64,000 nucleotides of DNA from SZUA-35 sp965530755. GTDB lineage: Bacteria; Actinomycetota; Acidimicrobiia; Acidimicrobiales; SZUA-35. The stretch spans positions 88,625 to 152,624 of the forward strand of contig CBESNA010000001.1 of assembly GCA_965530755.1 (NCBI GenBank). Direction: 5' to 3'. The notes beneath the pieces are model-generated. The model was given only the letters and a program-made list of their open reading frames with translations, was not told where the DNA came from and searched no databases. Numbering within the stretch: position 1 is the stretch's first letter; each line of letters begins with the position of its first letter. The position numbers and the translations under genes are program-made. This document shows positions 16,775 to 25,496 of this stretch, piece by piece.

Positions 16775-18808
16775 ATGTCGGACCCGCTGCTCGAGCCGTT
16801 CGTGCTGAAACACCTCACGCTGCGGAATCGAATATTCTCTTCGTCACATGAACCGGCGTACGGCGTCGAGGGCATGCCCACCGATCGTTATCGGCTCTAC
16901 CACGAGGAGAAGGCCAAGGGCGGCGTGGCGCTCACGATGACGGCCGGCTCGGCGGTGGTCGCCGAGGACAGTCCCCCGGCCTTTGGGAACTTGCACGCCT
17001 ACAACGACGAAATCGTTCCATGGATCCAGCGGCTCACCGACGGCGTGCACGAACACGGCGCTGCATGCATGATCCAGCTGACGCACATGGGGAGGCGTAC
17101 CGCGTTCGCCCATGGCGACTGGCTGCCCGCACTTGCCGCGTCACCGATTCGAGAGCCCGCCCATCGCACGACGCCGAAGGAGGCCGAGGAGTGGGACCTC
17201 GAACGCGTCATCACCAAGTACGCCGATGCAGCAGAACGAATGAAGGCCGGCGGCATGGACGGGATCGAGATCCAGTCACACGGTCACTTCATGGACGGAT
17301 TCTGGTCGCCGGCGACCAACCATCGCGACGACGAGTGGGGCGGCAACGAGGAGAAACGCCGCCGATTCCCACTGGCGGTTATGCGTGCCGTCCGCGAACG
17401 AGTGGGATCCAATTTCATCGTCGGCATCCGCATGACCCTCGACGAGAAGCTGCCGGACGGAATCGACGAAGACGATGGCCTGGCGAAGCTGGCCCAACTC
17501 GAGGCCGAGGGCCTCGTCGACTTCGTCAACGTCATCCGCGGCACGATCTTCACCGACGCTCAACTGACCGACCTCATTCCCATCCAAGGCATGCCGTCCG
17601 CGCCGCACCTCGACTTCGCCGGCCGAATCAGAGCCGCCACGAACCTGCCGGTCCTGCACGCAGCGAAGATCGACGACGTCGCCACCGCCCGCCATGCCGT
17701 CGGCGAGGGAAAGGTCGACCTCATCGGCATGACTCGGGCGCAGCTCGCCGACCCCCACATGGTTCGCAAGATCATCGAAGGGCAGGAAGACCGAATCCGT
17801 CCCTGCGTGGGCGCCACCTACTGCCTCGACCGGATCTATGAGGCGGGCGAGGCGTTGTGCATCCACAACGCCGCCACCAGCCGTGAGGCCACCATGCCTC
17901 ACGTCATTCCGAAAGCCGAGAAACGGCGTCGCGTCATCGTGATCGGCGCCGGGCCGGGCGGACTCGAGGCCGGGCGGGTGGCCGGTGAGCGTGGTCACGA
18001 CGTCGTGGTGCTGGAGGCCATGCCGTGGCCGGGAGGTCAGATCAACCTGGCCACCCGGAACCCGCGACGAGTCGACCTCCGGGGAATCGTCGACTGGCGA
18101 GTCGCAGAACTCGAGCGGCTCGGCGTCGAGCTGCGCTGTGACACCATCGCCGACGCCGATCTGGTCACCTCGCTCGATCCCGACGTCGTGATCATTGCCA
18201 CCGGCGGCCAGCCACGGCTCCCACTTCTCGAAACGGGTGCCGACCACGTCGTCACCACATGGGATGTCATTGGTGGTGACGTCAGACCGACCGGACACGT
18301 CCTCCTCTACGACGACCACGGACGGCACTCCTCTCTGACCGCGGCCGAGATGATCGCCCGGTCGGGGGCCGACCTCGAGATCGTCACCCCGGAGCGAATG
18401 CTGGGCATCGACATCGGCGGCATGAACCACGTGCCATACGCCAAGGCCTTCAACGAGACCGACACACGCATCACGCTCAACCAACGTGTGCTCGCGGTGC
18501 GGCCCGAGGTCGGCCGATTACGTGTCGAGCTGGGGAGTGATCAGACGACTCACCGCACCACGCGCCTCGTCGACACCGTGATCGTCGATCACGGAACGCT
18601 TCCAACCGACGATCTCTACTTCGAACTCAAGCCGCTCTCGACCAACCTCGGTGCCGTCGACTACGACGCCATGCTCAACGCACGCCCCCAGCAGGTCGTG
18701 CGCAATTCCGATGGATCCTTCGAGCTGTATCGCATCGGCGATGCCGTGGCCGGGCGCAACATCCACGCCGCCGTCTTCGACGCACTCCGCCTCGTGAAAG
18801 AGATCTGA
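16775..18808 (+). CDS. NADH:flavin oxidoreductase of the dienoyl-CoA reductase/trimethylamine dehydrogenase family
   Basis: A 677-residue enzyme with an N-terminal FMN TIM barrel (about 1-340), an iron-sulfur motif, then FAD/NAD-binding domains (GAGPGGLEAGRVAGERGHDVVVLEA near 390). Relatives include FadH, trimethylamine dehydrogenase and N-methylproline demethylases. The cluster motif has Cys344, Cys350 and Cys362, but Ala347 stands where the second cysteine of CxxC is expected. I recall a similar CVGA-x-YC form in N-methylproline demethylase-like proteins, unverified. TACGCT lies 6 bases before ATG 16775, so translation may be leaderless. It stands alone. Confidence 0.8.
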   Translation: MSDPLLEPFVLKHLTLRNRIFSSSHEPAYGVEGMPTDRYRLYHEEKAKGGVALTMTAGSAVVAEDSPPAFGNLHAYNDEIVPWIQRLTDGVHEHGAACMIQLTHMGRRTAFAHGDWLPALAASPIREPAHRTTPKEAEEWDLERVITKYADAAERMKAGGMDGIEIQSHGHFMDGFWSPATNHRDDEWGGNEEKRRRFPLAVMRAVRERVGSNFIVGIRMTLDEKLPDGIDEDDGLAKLAQLEAEGLVDFVNVIRGTIFTDAQLTDLIPIQGMPSAPHLDFAGRIRAATNLPVLHAAKIDDVATARHAVGEGKVDLIGMTRAQLADPHMVRKIIEGQEDRIRPCVGATYCLDRIYEAGEALCIHNAATSREATMPHVIPKAEKRRRVIVIGAGPGGLEAGRVAGERGHDVVVLEAMPWPGGQINLATRNPRRVDLRGIVDWRVAELERLGVELRCDTIADADLVTSLDPDVVIIATGGQPRLPLLETGADHVVTTWDVIGGDVRPTGHVLLYDDHGRHSSLTAAEMIARSGADLEIVTPERMLGIDIGGMNHVPYAKAFNETDTRITLNQRVLAVRPEVGRLRVELGSDQTTHRTTRLVDTVIVDHGTLPTDDLYFELKPLSTNLGAVDYDAMLNARPQQVVRNSDGSFELYRIGDAVAGRNIHAAVFDALRLVKEI

Positions 18809-18839
18809 GCGGCGCCCGTCTCGCCAGGTCACCCCTTCG

Positions 18840-19727
18840 TCAGCAACCGCCGGAGCCGAACGAGATCCGGATGACGCTCGCCTCCCAGACTCCTCCGTCC
18901 CTCGCATCTCGGGTTCGGAACACGACCGCACCGCTGCCTGTGTCAGGGCTGGTGAACGTCACTTCACCGGTGAAGGGGGACACCTCCGAGCCCCCACCGA
19001 TGACACTGGTCGTCACCAACGCCAGCGCGACGCCGTCGGCTCGCACCTGGACCTCGACATTTCCCTCGAACGCAAGGGCTTCACCGGCAACGGTCAGCGG
19101 CGACGACACTTCACAGAGGGCACTCGGTGCCTCGACGACGATGTTCGCAGTGGCCGCACCCAGCACCCACCATTTGTCGTCGCTGCCCAGTTGACGAACC
19201 AAGACCGTTGTGATCGGCCCGCCGTCCAAAGGCTGGATCTCCACCTCACCGGATCGACTGTCACCTTGCTGGAACTCGCCAACGACCGGATCGGCGAACT
19301 CCAGGTAATCCCGTGCGAATCCGGTGGCAGCATCGAGCGGATTGTCGTAGCGCACACCGGAATCGAACCACGGCCAGACCGCAGTCGCGAACTCTCCGGG
19401 AATGGTCGAGTCCGGACTCGGCTCGGTGGTCGTTGAGGACGCCGCCGTTGTATCAGACGTCGTCGATTCGTCGCCCACCGTCGTGGTCACCTCCTCCGTC
19501 GTGATCGTCGAGTCATCAGACGTCGACGTCGTCACCTCGGTCGATGTCGTGCTCTCGACAGTCTCGACGACCTCTCCATCGTCGCGGAACACCAGGAAGA
19601 GCAACGCGGCCAGAATGGCGATCAACAGAGCGCCCGCTGCGCCGAGGAACCACTGAGGCACGGCAGGTTCGCGGCCTCGCTCGTCGTGATCGCTCGAGGG
19701 GGCCGATGGTCGAAACTGGTCAGTCAT
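18840..19727 (-). CDS. Membrane-anchored protein with Thr/Ser-rich stalk and Gmad2-like domain
   Basis: A 295-residue protein: a short cytoplasmic N-terminus, one membrane helix (AAGALLIAILAALLFLVF, about 31-48), and a Thr/Ser/Glu-rich linker of some 60 residues. An extracellular region follows, whose end (about 205-290) resembles the Gmad2 immunoglobulin-like domain of spore germination proteins. The final residue is Cys. Function is unknown; cell-surface or envelope roles are likely. ATG 19727 is chosen because the frame upstream lacks similarity. Confidence 0.65.
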   Translation of the reverse strand: MTDQFRPSAPSSDHDERGREPAVPQWFLGAAGALLIAILAALLFLVFRDDGEVVETVESTTSTEVTTSTSDDSTITTEEVTTTVGDESTTSDTTAASSTTTEPSPDSTIPGEFATAVWPWFDSGVRYDNPLDAATGFARDYLEFADPVVGEFQQGDSRSGEVEIQPLDGGPITTVLVRQLGSDDKWWVLGAATANIVVEAPSALCEVSSPLTVAGEALAFEGNVEVQVRADGVALALVTTSVIGGGSEVSPFTGEVTFTSPDTGSGAVVFRTRDARDGGVWEASVIRISFGSGGC

Positions 19728-19859
19728 CGAAGGTCTTTCGTGTGGAGCCGGTGTTGTTCGGAGCATGCGCTCGCAAGAGGGTGTCATCAAGGGAAAAAGG
19801 TCCCCCGTATCGGCGGCCAGACGTGACCCGCAGTTCGTCGGTGATTCACTCGATGTTCA

Positions 19860-19889
19860 TTGACTCAATCTTTCTTGAGTGATTATGGT
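19860..19889 (+). promoter_or_regulatory. Promoter and palindromic operator of the arsenic operon
   Basis: TTGACT (19860-19865) and TATGGT (19884-19889) lie 18 bases apart. Between them is a perfect inverted repeat, ACTCAA (19863-19868) and TTGAGT (19875-19880), that overlaps the -35 box. This is where an ArsR dimer would block RNA polymerase. The predicted start point coincides with the GTG at 19897, so the message is likely leaderless. Confidence 0.65.
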
Positions 19890-19896
19890 GTGCGCT

Positions 19897-20544
19897 GTGA
19901 ACGAGAGACTCGAGCGTCGCGCCAAGCTCCATGCAGCCCTCGGCGAACCGATCCGGCTGGCACTGGTGGATGACCTGCTCTGCAGCGACCGATCACCCAA
20001 GGAACTGGCTGACAGCCTCGGGCTGGCGTCCAACCTCCTGGCTCATCATCTCGACGTCCTGGAATCGGTCGGTCTCGTCGAGCGATTCGTATCGTCCGGC
20101 GATCGGCGACGCAGGTACGTCCGACTCGTCCGCGCGCCCCTCGACCAATTGATCATCAGGACGACCCGCCCGATCGGCAAGGTTCTCTTCGTGTGTTCAC
20201 ACAATTCGGCGCGGTCCCAGTTGGCGGCTGCGGTGTGGCGCAGCCGCACCGGGATCTCGGCATCATCGGCCGGCACACATCCGGCCGACCGCGTCCACCC
20301 AGGAGCGGTGGCCGCGGCCGAGCGTGCCGGCCTCGAGCTCGGCGGTGCGGCCCCGCGACGACTCGGCGCCGACGAGTCGGCTGACATCGTGATCACCGTG
20401 TGCGACCAAGCCCACGAAGAACTCGCTCCCGAGCCGTCCTGGTGGCACTGGTCGATTCCCGATCCGGTCGAGGCCGCAACCGCATCCGCCTTCGACGAGG
20501 TCGTTGTCGATCTCGATCTGCGCATCTCGGCGTTGACGAAATGA
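19897..20544 (+). CDS. ArsR regulator fused to a low-molecular-weight phosphatase-type arsenate reductase
   Basis: 215 residues from the GTG placed by the promoter. Residues 1-90 are a winged helix-turn-helix of ArsR type (PKELADSLGLASNLLAHHLDVLE), with one cysteine in LLCSD. Residues 94-215 are a tyrosine-phosphatase-like arsenate reductase with the catalytic loop C100-SHNSA-R106 and a downstream Asp-Pro. One chain would thus sense arsenic and reduce arsenate. It heads the operon with a GAPDH and ArsJ. ATG 19885 is an alternative start, but it would lie inside the promoter. Confidence 0.85.
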   Translation: MNERLERRAKLHAALGEPIRLALVDDLLCSDRSPKELADSLGLASNLLAHHLDVLESVGLVERFVSSGDRRRRYVRLVRAPLDQLIIRTTRPIGKVLFVCSHNSARSQLAAAVWRSRTGISASSAGTHPADRVHPGAVAAAERAGLELGGAAPRRLGADESADIVITVCDQAHEELAPEPSWWHWSIPDPVEAATASAFDEVVVDLDLRISALTK

Positions 20545-20554
20545 GAGGAAACAG

Positions 20555-21574
20555 ATGACGACACGAATCGGAATCAACGGTTTTGGCCGCATCGGCCGCC
20601 TGGTCGTGCGTGGCCTACGCGACCGCCCGGACCTGCAGCTGGTGCATGTGAACGAGCGATCCGGAGGGGCGGCAACCGCCGCCCATCTACTGGAGTTCGA
20701 CACGGTGCACGGGCGGTACCCCGGATCGGTCACGACCGACGGAACGAACCTCGCCATCGACGGCAACGAAGTCGGCTTCTCCTCGTATGACACTCCAGGC
20801 GCCGTGCCGTGGGACGAGGCAGGCGTCGATGTCGTGCTGGAGTGCAGCGGCGCCTTCAGGACGATCGAAGTACTGGCGCCCTACTTGGAACGAGCGGTTC
20901 GCAAGGTGATCGTTGCCGCGCCGGTCAAGAGCGATGGGGTCCTGAACATCGTGATGGGCTGCAACGACCAGCTCTATGACCCGACGACCGATCACATCGT
21001 GACCGCCGCGTCGTGCACGACGAACTGCCTGGCCCCCGTCGTCAAGGTGCTCCACGAACAGATCGGCATCGTACGCGGGGCGATCACCACGATCCACGAC
21101 GTCACCAACACGCAGGTGGTCGTCGACGCCCCCCACAAGGATCTGCGCCGAGCCCGCTCGGCCTTGAACTCCTTGATCCCGACGAGCACCGGCTCGGCGA
21201 CGGCGATCACGATGATCTACCCAGAGCTCACCGGGAAACTCAACGGACTGGCCGTTCGGGTGCCACTGCTCAACGCATCCCTGACCGACGCCGTCTTCAC
21301 GATGCAGCGCGACGTCACCGCCGACGAGGTCAACGGACTCCTCCGCGAGGCAGCCGACGGCGAGCTGGCCGGAATACTCGGGTTCGAGGACCGCCCGCTG
21401 GTGTCAGCCGACTACACGAACGACACCCGATCCGGAATCGTGGATGGACCGTCGACCTTCGTCGTCGACGGTCGGATGGTCAAGGTGCTCATCTGGTACG
21501 ACAACGAGTACGGGTATGCCTTCCGCATGGCCGACCTCGCCGAACGCGTCGCTTCCACCCTTCCGCCGAGATGA
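20555..21574 (+). CDS. Glyceraldehyde-3-phosphate dehydrogenase of the arsenic operon
   Basis: A 339-residue type I GAPDH: GINGFGRIGRLVVR at the start, catalytic cysteine in ASCTTNCLAP, and the C-terminal WYDNEYGYAFRMADL. In ars operons such an enzyme uses arsenate in place of phosphate to form 1-arseno-3-phosphoglycerate, which ArsJ then exports; this is established for gapdh-arsJ pairs elsewhere. A Shine-Dalgarno (GAGAGGAA) precedes ATG 20555. It overlaps arsJ as ATGA. A glycolytic role alone is less likely in this setting. Confidence 0.92.
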   Translation: MTTRIGINGFGRIGRLVVRGLRDRPDLQLVHVNERSGGAATAAHLLEFDTVHGRYPGSVTTDGTNLAIDGNEVGFSSYDTPGAVPWDEAGVDVVLECSGAFRTIEVLAPYLERAVRKVIVAAPVKSDGVLNIVMGCNDQLYDPTTDHIVTAASCTTNCLAPVVKVLHEQIGIVRGAITTIHDVTNTQVVVDAPHKDLRRARSALNSLIPTSTGSATAITMIYPELTGKLNGLAVRVPLLNASLTDAVFTMQRDVTADEVNGLLREAADGELAGILGFEDRPLVSADYTNDTRSGIVDGPSTFVVDGRMVKVLIWYDNEYGYAFRMADLAERVASTLPPR

Positions 21575-22809
21575 AGGTCCGCGACTACGCGCTGGTCACG
21601 GCCGGCTATTGGGCCTTCACCGTCACCGACGGTGCGCTGCGCATGCTGGTGCTCCTGCACTTCCATGAACTCGGTTACTCGCCGGTCTCGCTCGCGTTCC
21701 TGTTCCTGCTGTACGAATTCATGGGGATCGTGACGAACCTCGTCGGCGGGTGGGTCGGCGCCCGCTCAGGACTCAACCGAACCCTCCTCGCCGGACTCGG
21801 CCTCCAGACCATCGCGCTGGCGACGCTCACCTTCCACGATCCGGAGTGGCGAGAATGGCTCTCGGTCGGATTCGTGATGGTCGTCCAGGCGCTCTCCGGG
21901 GTGGCGAAGGACCTCACCAAGATGAGCTCGAAGAGCGCCGTCAAATTCGTGGCCGGCGATGCGGACGGCGCGCTCTTCCGAATGGTCGCCGTGCTCACCG
22001 GCTCGAAGAATGCGCTCAAGGGCGTCGGCTTCTTCCTCGGCGCGGCGCTGCTGTCCTGGATCGGCTACGACGCCGCCCTGTGGTCCATGGCCGGCCTCAT
22101 TGCTGCCGCGCTGGCAATAGTGGCGGTCCTGCTCGACGGCGAGATCGGGCGAGCCGGGAAGAAGCCGGCACTCCGGACGATCCTGTCGAAGTCGTCGGCC
22201 ATCAATCGGCTGGCCGCTGCACGTTTCTTCCTCTTCGGCTCGCGCGACATCTGGTTCGTGGTCGCACTGCCCGTTTTTCTCGACGACGACCTCGGCTGGT
22301 CGTTCGAAGGCATCGGCGCGTTCTTGGCGTTCTGGGTCATCGGCTACGGAGTGGTGCAGTCGGCCGCCCCGCGCTTCCTCCGTCGGACCGCCGACAGTGG
22401 ACCAGCGGAGATCGTCGCGGCCCGGGCGTGGTCCTCGGCGTTGACGGTCGTGTCCGTACTGATCGCTGTGGCGGTGACGATCGACTTCCAGACCACGGCT
22501 GCCGTGGTCGGCGGCTTGGTCGTCTTCGGCATCGTTTTCGCCCTCAACTCGTCACTTCACTCCTACCTGATCCTCGCCTACTCCGAAGGGGACGACATCT
22601 CGCTGGATGTCGGCTTCTACTACTCGGCCAACGCCGCCGGCCGGCTCGTTGGCACGCTGCTCTCCGGAGTCCTCGCTCTCTGGGGTGGGCTCGACGCTGC
22701 CCTGTGGGGGTCGGCGGTGTTCATGGCGATCACCTGGCTGCTCACCCTGCGCCTGCCTCCGATCCGACAATCCGCCGGCGAGCACATGGCAAGCACCGAG
22801 ACGATCTGA
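21571..22809 (+). CDS. arsJ: ArsJ organoarsenical efflux permease
   Basis: A 412-residue MFS-fold protein with about 12 helices. It sits directly after a GAPDH gene under an ArsR-type regulator, the defining context of ArsJ, the exporter of 1-arseno-3-phosphoglycerate. The N-terminus (MKVRDYALVTAGYWAFTVTDGALRMLVLLHF) and the GVAKDLTKMSSKSAVK loop match the form I associate with ArsJ. It ends 7 bases from the convergent ABC permease. Confidence 0.85.
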   Translation: MKVRDYALVTAGYWAFTVTDGALRMLVLLHFHELGYSPVSLAFLFLLYEFMGIVTNLVGGWVGARSGLNRTLLAGLGLQTIALATLTFHDPEWREWLSVGFVMVVQALSGVAKDLTKMSSKSAVKFVAGDADGALFRMVAVLTGSKNALKGVGFFLGAALLSWIGYDAALWSMAGLIAAALAIVAVLLDGEIGRAGKKPALRTILSKSSAINRLAAARFFLFGSRDIWFVVALPVFLDDDLGWSFEGIGAFLAFWVIGYGVVQSAAPRFLRRTADSGPAEIVAARAWSSALTVVSVLIAVAVTIDFQTTAAVVGGLVVFGIVFALNSSLHSYLILAYSEGDDISLDVGFYYSANAAGRLVGTLLSGVLALWGGLDAALWGSAVFMAITWLLTLRLPPIRQSAGEHMASTETI

Positions 22810-22816
22810 GCGGACG

Positions 22817-24433
22817 TCAGCCGACGTCGCGACGGTCCATCGCCAAGGTGGCGAACGCCATCAAGACGAAGGCGACCGCGAGCAGGACCACGGTCGCCAA
22901 CAGTTCGAACGACGCCGCCGGAACGGCAGCGACGTGTTGGAACGGCGAGACGTTGCGGAGCCACTGCGGTAGATCGAGCATCTCCCCGAGAAGGGAGACC
23001 ACCGCGCAAAAGGCCACCACCATCCACGAGAACGACGCCCATCCTGGTCGAAACCCGATCATGGCCACGGCGACCCCGGACAGCACGAGCAACGCGGGAA
23101 CCATGTTCACTGCGGCGCCGGCCATCGACAGCGTCTCGCCGAGCTCGCCGATCTGAAGCCCGTAGCCGAACCCCAGGGCCAACCCGGCGGCAACCATGAT
23201 GACCAGCGTCCCGAGGATCGACACGGTCAAGTGGCTCCACAGCCACCGTCGTCTGGCCACCGGCGTCGCCAGCACGGCCTCGGCTCGCCCACCCGTCTCT
23301 TCACCTCGGAGGCGAAGCACACTGGACACGGTGAAACCGGATGTGATCAGGCCGAGGATCACCACTGCGGTTGCCAGGAAAAGCTCGGCCGGTGATCCCC
23401 CGCCGACCTGAGCGAACATCTCGGCGATCGCCTCGTTCTCGAGGAACTTGTCGGCCTCGTCAGCCACGATGCCATAGAAGAATCCCATCATGGCGAGGGC
23501 GATCGCCCAGCTGATCACGGCGGTTCGCTGCAAGCGGGCCGCCATCCCGAGCGGCGTCGACAACAGCCGCCCGGCCGAGGTCGGACCGGGCCGTTGCGTG
23601 AGGATTCCCGATCCGTAGTCGCGCCTGGCCGCCACGACGAGCGCTGAGGCGAGCAGGACACCCGCGCCGAACCCAAGAATCCCCAACACCCACCATCGCT
23701 CGTCGGAAAAGGCACGAATCGACTGGGCCCATCCGAGCGGCGACAACCAGACCACGCCGCTCGTGCCGAGATCGCCGACTGCACGCACCACGAACGCCAC
23801 ACCCAGGGCCATACCACTTCCGCCCAGGGCCGCCCTTGCGGTGCCGGCCACCTGGGCGGCCAGGGCCGCGGTCCCCGTCGCCACGAGGCCGACCCCGAAA
23901 CACGCCGTCCCATAAGCCAGCGTTCCGCGCGATCCGAGGCCGAACGCGATCAGGCTGGAGACCAGACCGACACAGACGATGGCGTTGATGGCCGTGATCC
24001 AGAGCACAGCTGCCGCCAGGATCGAATGGCGGCCTATGGCGGTCGATCGAACGAGCTCTGTACGGTTCGACTCCTCTTCGGCACGCGTGTGACGAACGGT
24101 GAGGAAGGTGCACATGAGCGCGACGGAGACGAAGGAATAGATGAGAACCTCGTTCATCATCACGGCGCCCAGGGTCGGCGCGTCGAGTCCGTAACCGGGA
24201 CCGGCCATCACCTTCATCGCGCTCTCGGTACCTGCCAGGTCGGCGTACTCCTGGAGCCCCTCAGGTGAGTCGTACAACCCGATGATGCTCGCGGCCGACA
24301 CAGCGACCAGCCCGACGATGCCGATGATCCACAACGGAGCACGTAGCCGATCGCGTCTGGCCATGAAGGCGAGCAACTGACCGACCCCGGCGAATGGACG
24401 GCCGTCGACTCTCCAGACGGACAGCCCGGTCAC
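22817..24433 (-). CDS. ABC exporter permease, two-repeat (polyketide/tetronasin-type)
   Basis: A 538-residue membrane protein with about 12 helices in two similar halves, like the large ABC-2 permeases linked to antibiotic resistance. The GTG 24433 start overlaps the ATPase stop as GTGA; the frame further upstream belongs to the ATPase gene region and is discarded. It forms an exporter with the neighbouring ATP-binding protein. The substrate is unknown. Confidence 0.82.
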   Translation of the reverse strand: MTGLSVWRVDGRPFAGVGQLLAFMARRDRLRAPLWIIGIVGLVAVSAASIIGLYDSPEGLQEYADLAGTESAMKVMAGPGYGLDAPTLGAVMMNEVLIYSFVSVALMCTFLTVRHTRAEEESNRTELVRSTAIGRHSILAAAVLWITAINAIVCVGLVSSLIAFGLGSRGTLAYGTACFGVGLVATGTAALAAQVAGTARAALGGSGMALGVAFVVRAVGDLGTSGVVWLSPLGWAQSIRAFSDERWWVLGILGFGAGVLLASALVVAARRDYGSGILTQRPGPTSAGRLLSTPLGMAARLQRTAVISWAIALAMMGFFYGIVADEADKFLENEAIAEMFAQVGGGSPAELFLATAVVILGLITSGFTVSSVLRLRGEETGGRAEAVLATPVARRRWLWSHLTVSILGTLVIMVAAGLALGFGYGLQIGELGETLSMAGAAVNMVPALLVLSGVAVAMIGFRPGWASFSWMVVAFCAVVSLLGEMLDLPQWLRNVSPFQHVAAVPAASFELLATVVLLAVAFVLMAFATLAMDRRDVG

Positions 24434-25341
24434 GCCGTCGCACCGTTCTCGCCGGACGGCGTCGCTCCGTACTCGCGGAGGAAGAGCTCCTCCAACGTGG
24501 GTGGCTGGCTCACGAGCGAACGTACTCCGAACTCGGCCACGTGTTTCATCGCCGCCCCGAGAGCAGCATTGTCGACTTCGAAGTGCACGTGATCGTCGAC
24601 GGTGCGAACAGCGTGCACACCAAGCTGCTCGTCCAGGCCCACGATCGGACGGTCCGTTGCCACGGTGATGGCAGTGCGCGTCGTGGTACGGAGGTCGTCG
24701 AGGGTGCCGCTCTGCACGGCGCGACCGTTCCGGATGATCGTCACCCGATCGCACAGCTTCTCGACCTCGGCCAGGATGTGACTGGACAGCAGCACCGTCC
24801 GCCCTGTCGCCGCCAACGACAGCACGGCCTCCTGGAAGATCGTCTCCATCAGCGGGTCGAGGCCGGCCGTGGGTTCGTCGAGGAGCAAGAGCTCGGCCTG
24901 AGATGACAACGCAACGATCAGCGCGACCTTCTGGCGATTGCCTTTGGAGTAGGTTCCGGCCTTCTTGGTCGGGTCGAGCTCGAAACGCTCGATCAACTCC
25001 TGGCGACGTCCGGGATCGCTGTCACCGCGAAGGCGGGCGAAGTAGTCGATGATCTCCCCACCGGACAGGTTCGGCCAGAGGCTGACATCGCCGGGCACGT
25101 ATGCCAGCCGGTGGTGGAGCGCCACAGCATCTGACCAGGGGTCACCGCCCAACAACCTGGCCTCGCCGCTGTCCTGGTGCAGCAACCCGAGCAGGGTGCG
25201 AATCGTCACGGACTTCCCGGATCCGTTCGGGCCGAGAAAGCCGTGTACTTCGCCGACGGCCACAGTGAGGTCGAGCTCGTCGAGGGCTCGTGTCGGCCCG
25301 AACGTCTTCACGACCTTCCGTAGTTCGATTGCGTCGGACAT
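24430..25341 (-). CDS. ABC exporter ATP-binding protein
   Basis: 303 residues. Walker A is GPNGSGKS and Walker B LLLLDEP, with the SSH switch histidine. The signature reads YSKGNRQKV in place of LSGGQ, a variant common in this exporter class. A 90-residue C-terminal domain ends with the PPTLEELFLREYG motif often seen in drug-exporter ATPases. ATG 25341 follows a GAAGGGG-like ribosome site. It is the first gene of the pair with the permease. Confidence 0.87.
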   Translation of the reverse strand: MSDAIELRKVVKTFGPTRALDELDLTVAVGEVHGFLGPNGSGKSVTIRTLLGLLHQDSGEARLLGGDPWSDAVALHHRLAYVPGDVSLWPNLSGGEIIDYFARLRGDSDPGRRQELIERFELDPTKKAGTYSKGNRQKVALIVALSSQAELLLLDEPTAGLDPLMETIFQEAVLSLAATGRTVLLSSHILAEVEKLCDRVTIIRNGRAVQSGTLDDLRTTTRTAITVATDRPIVGLDEQLGVHAVRTVDDHVHFEVDNAALGAAMKHVAEFGVRSLVSQPPTLEELFLREYGATPSGENGATA

Positions 25342-25496
25342 CGCGAACCCCTTCCGCATGAGCGACCGAAGGCGAGTCCGGTCGGATGCACGAGCGAACC
25401 TAGCCAAGGTCCGGTTGCGCCGTTAGGGGCGCAGGGCCCGACTTCCCAGATGTGGCCTGATGCCGTCCGCTTCGACCCGGCTGCCATCCTGGCGGC

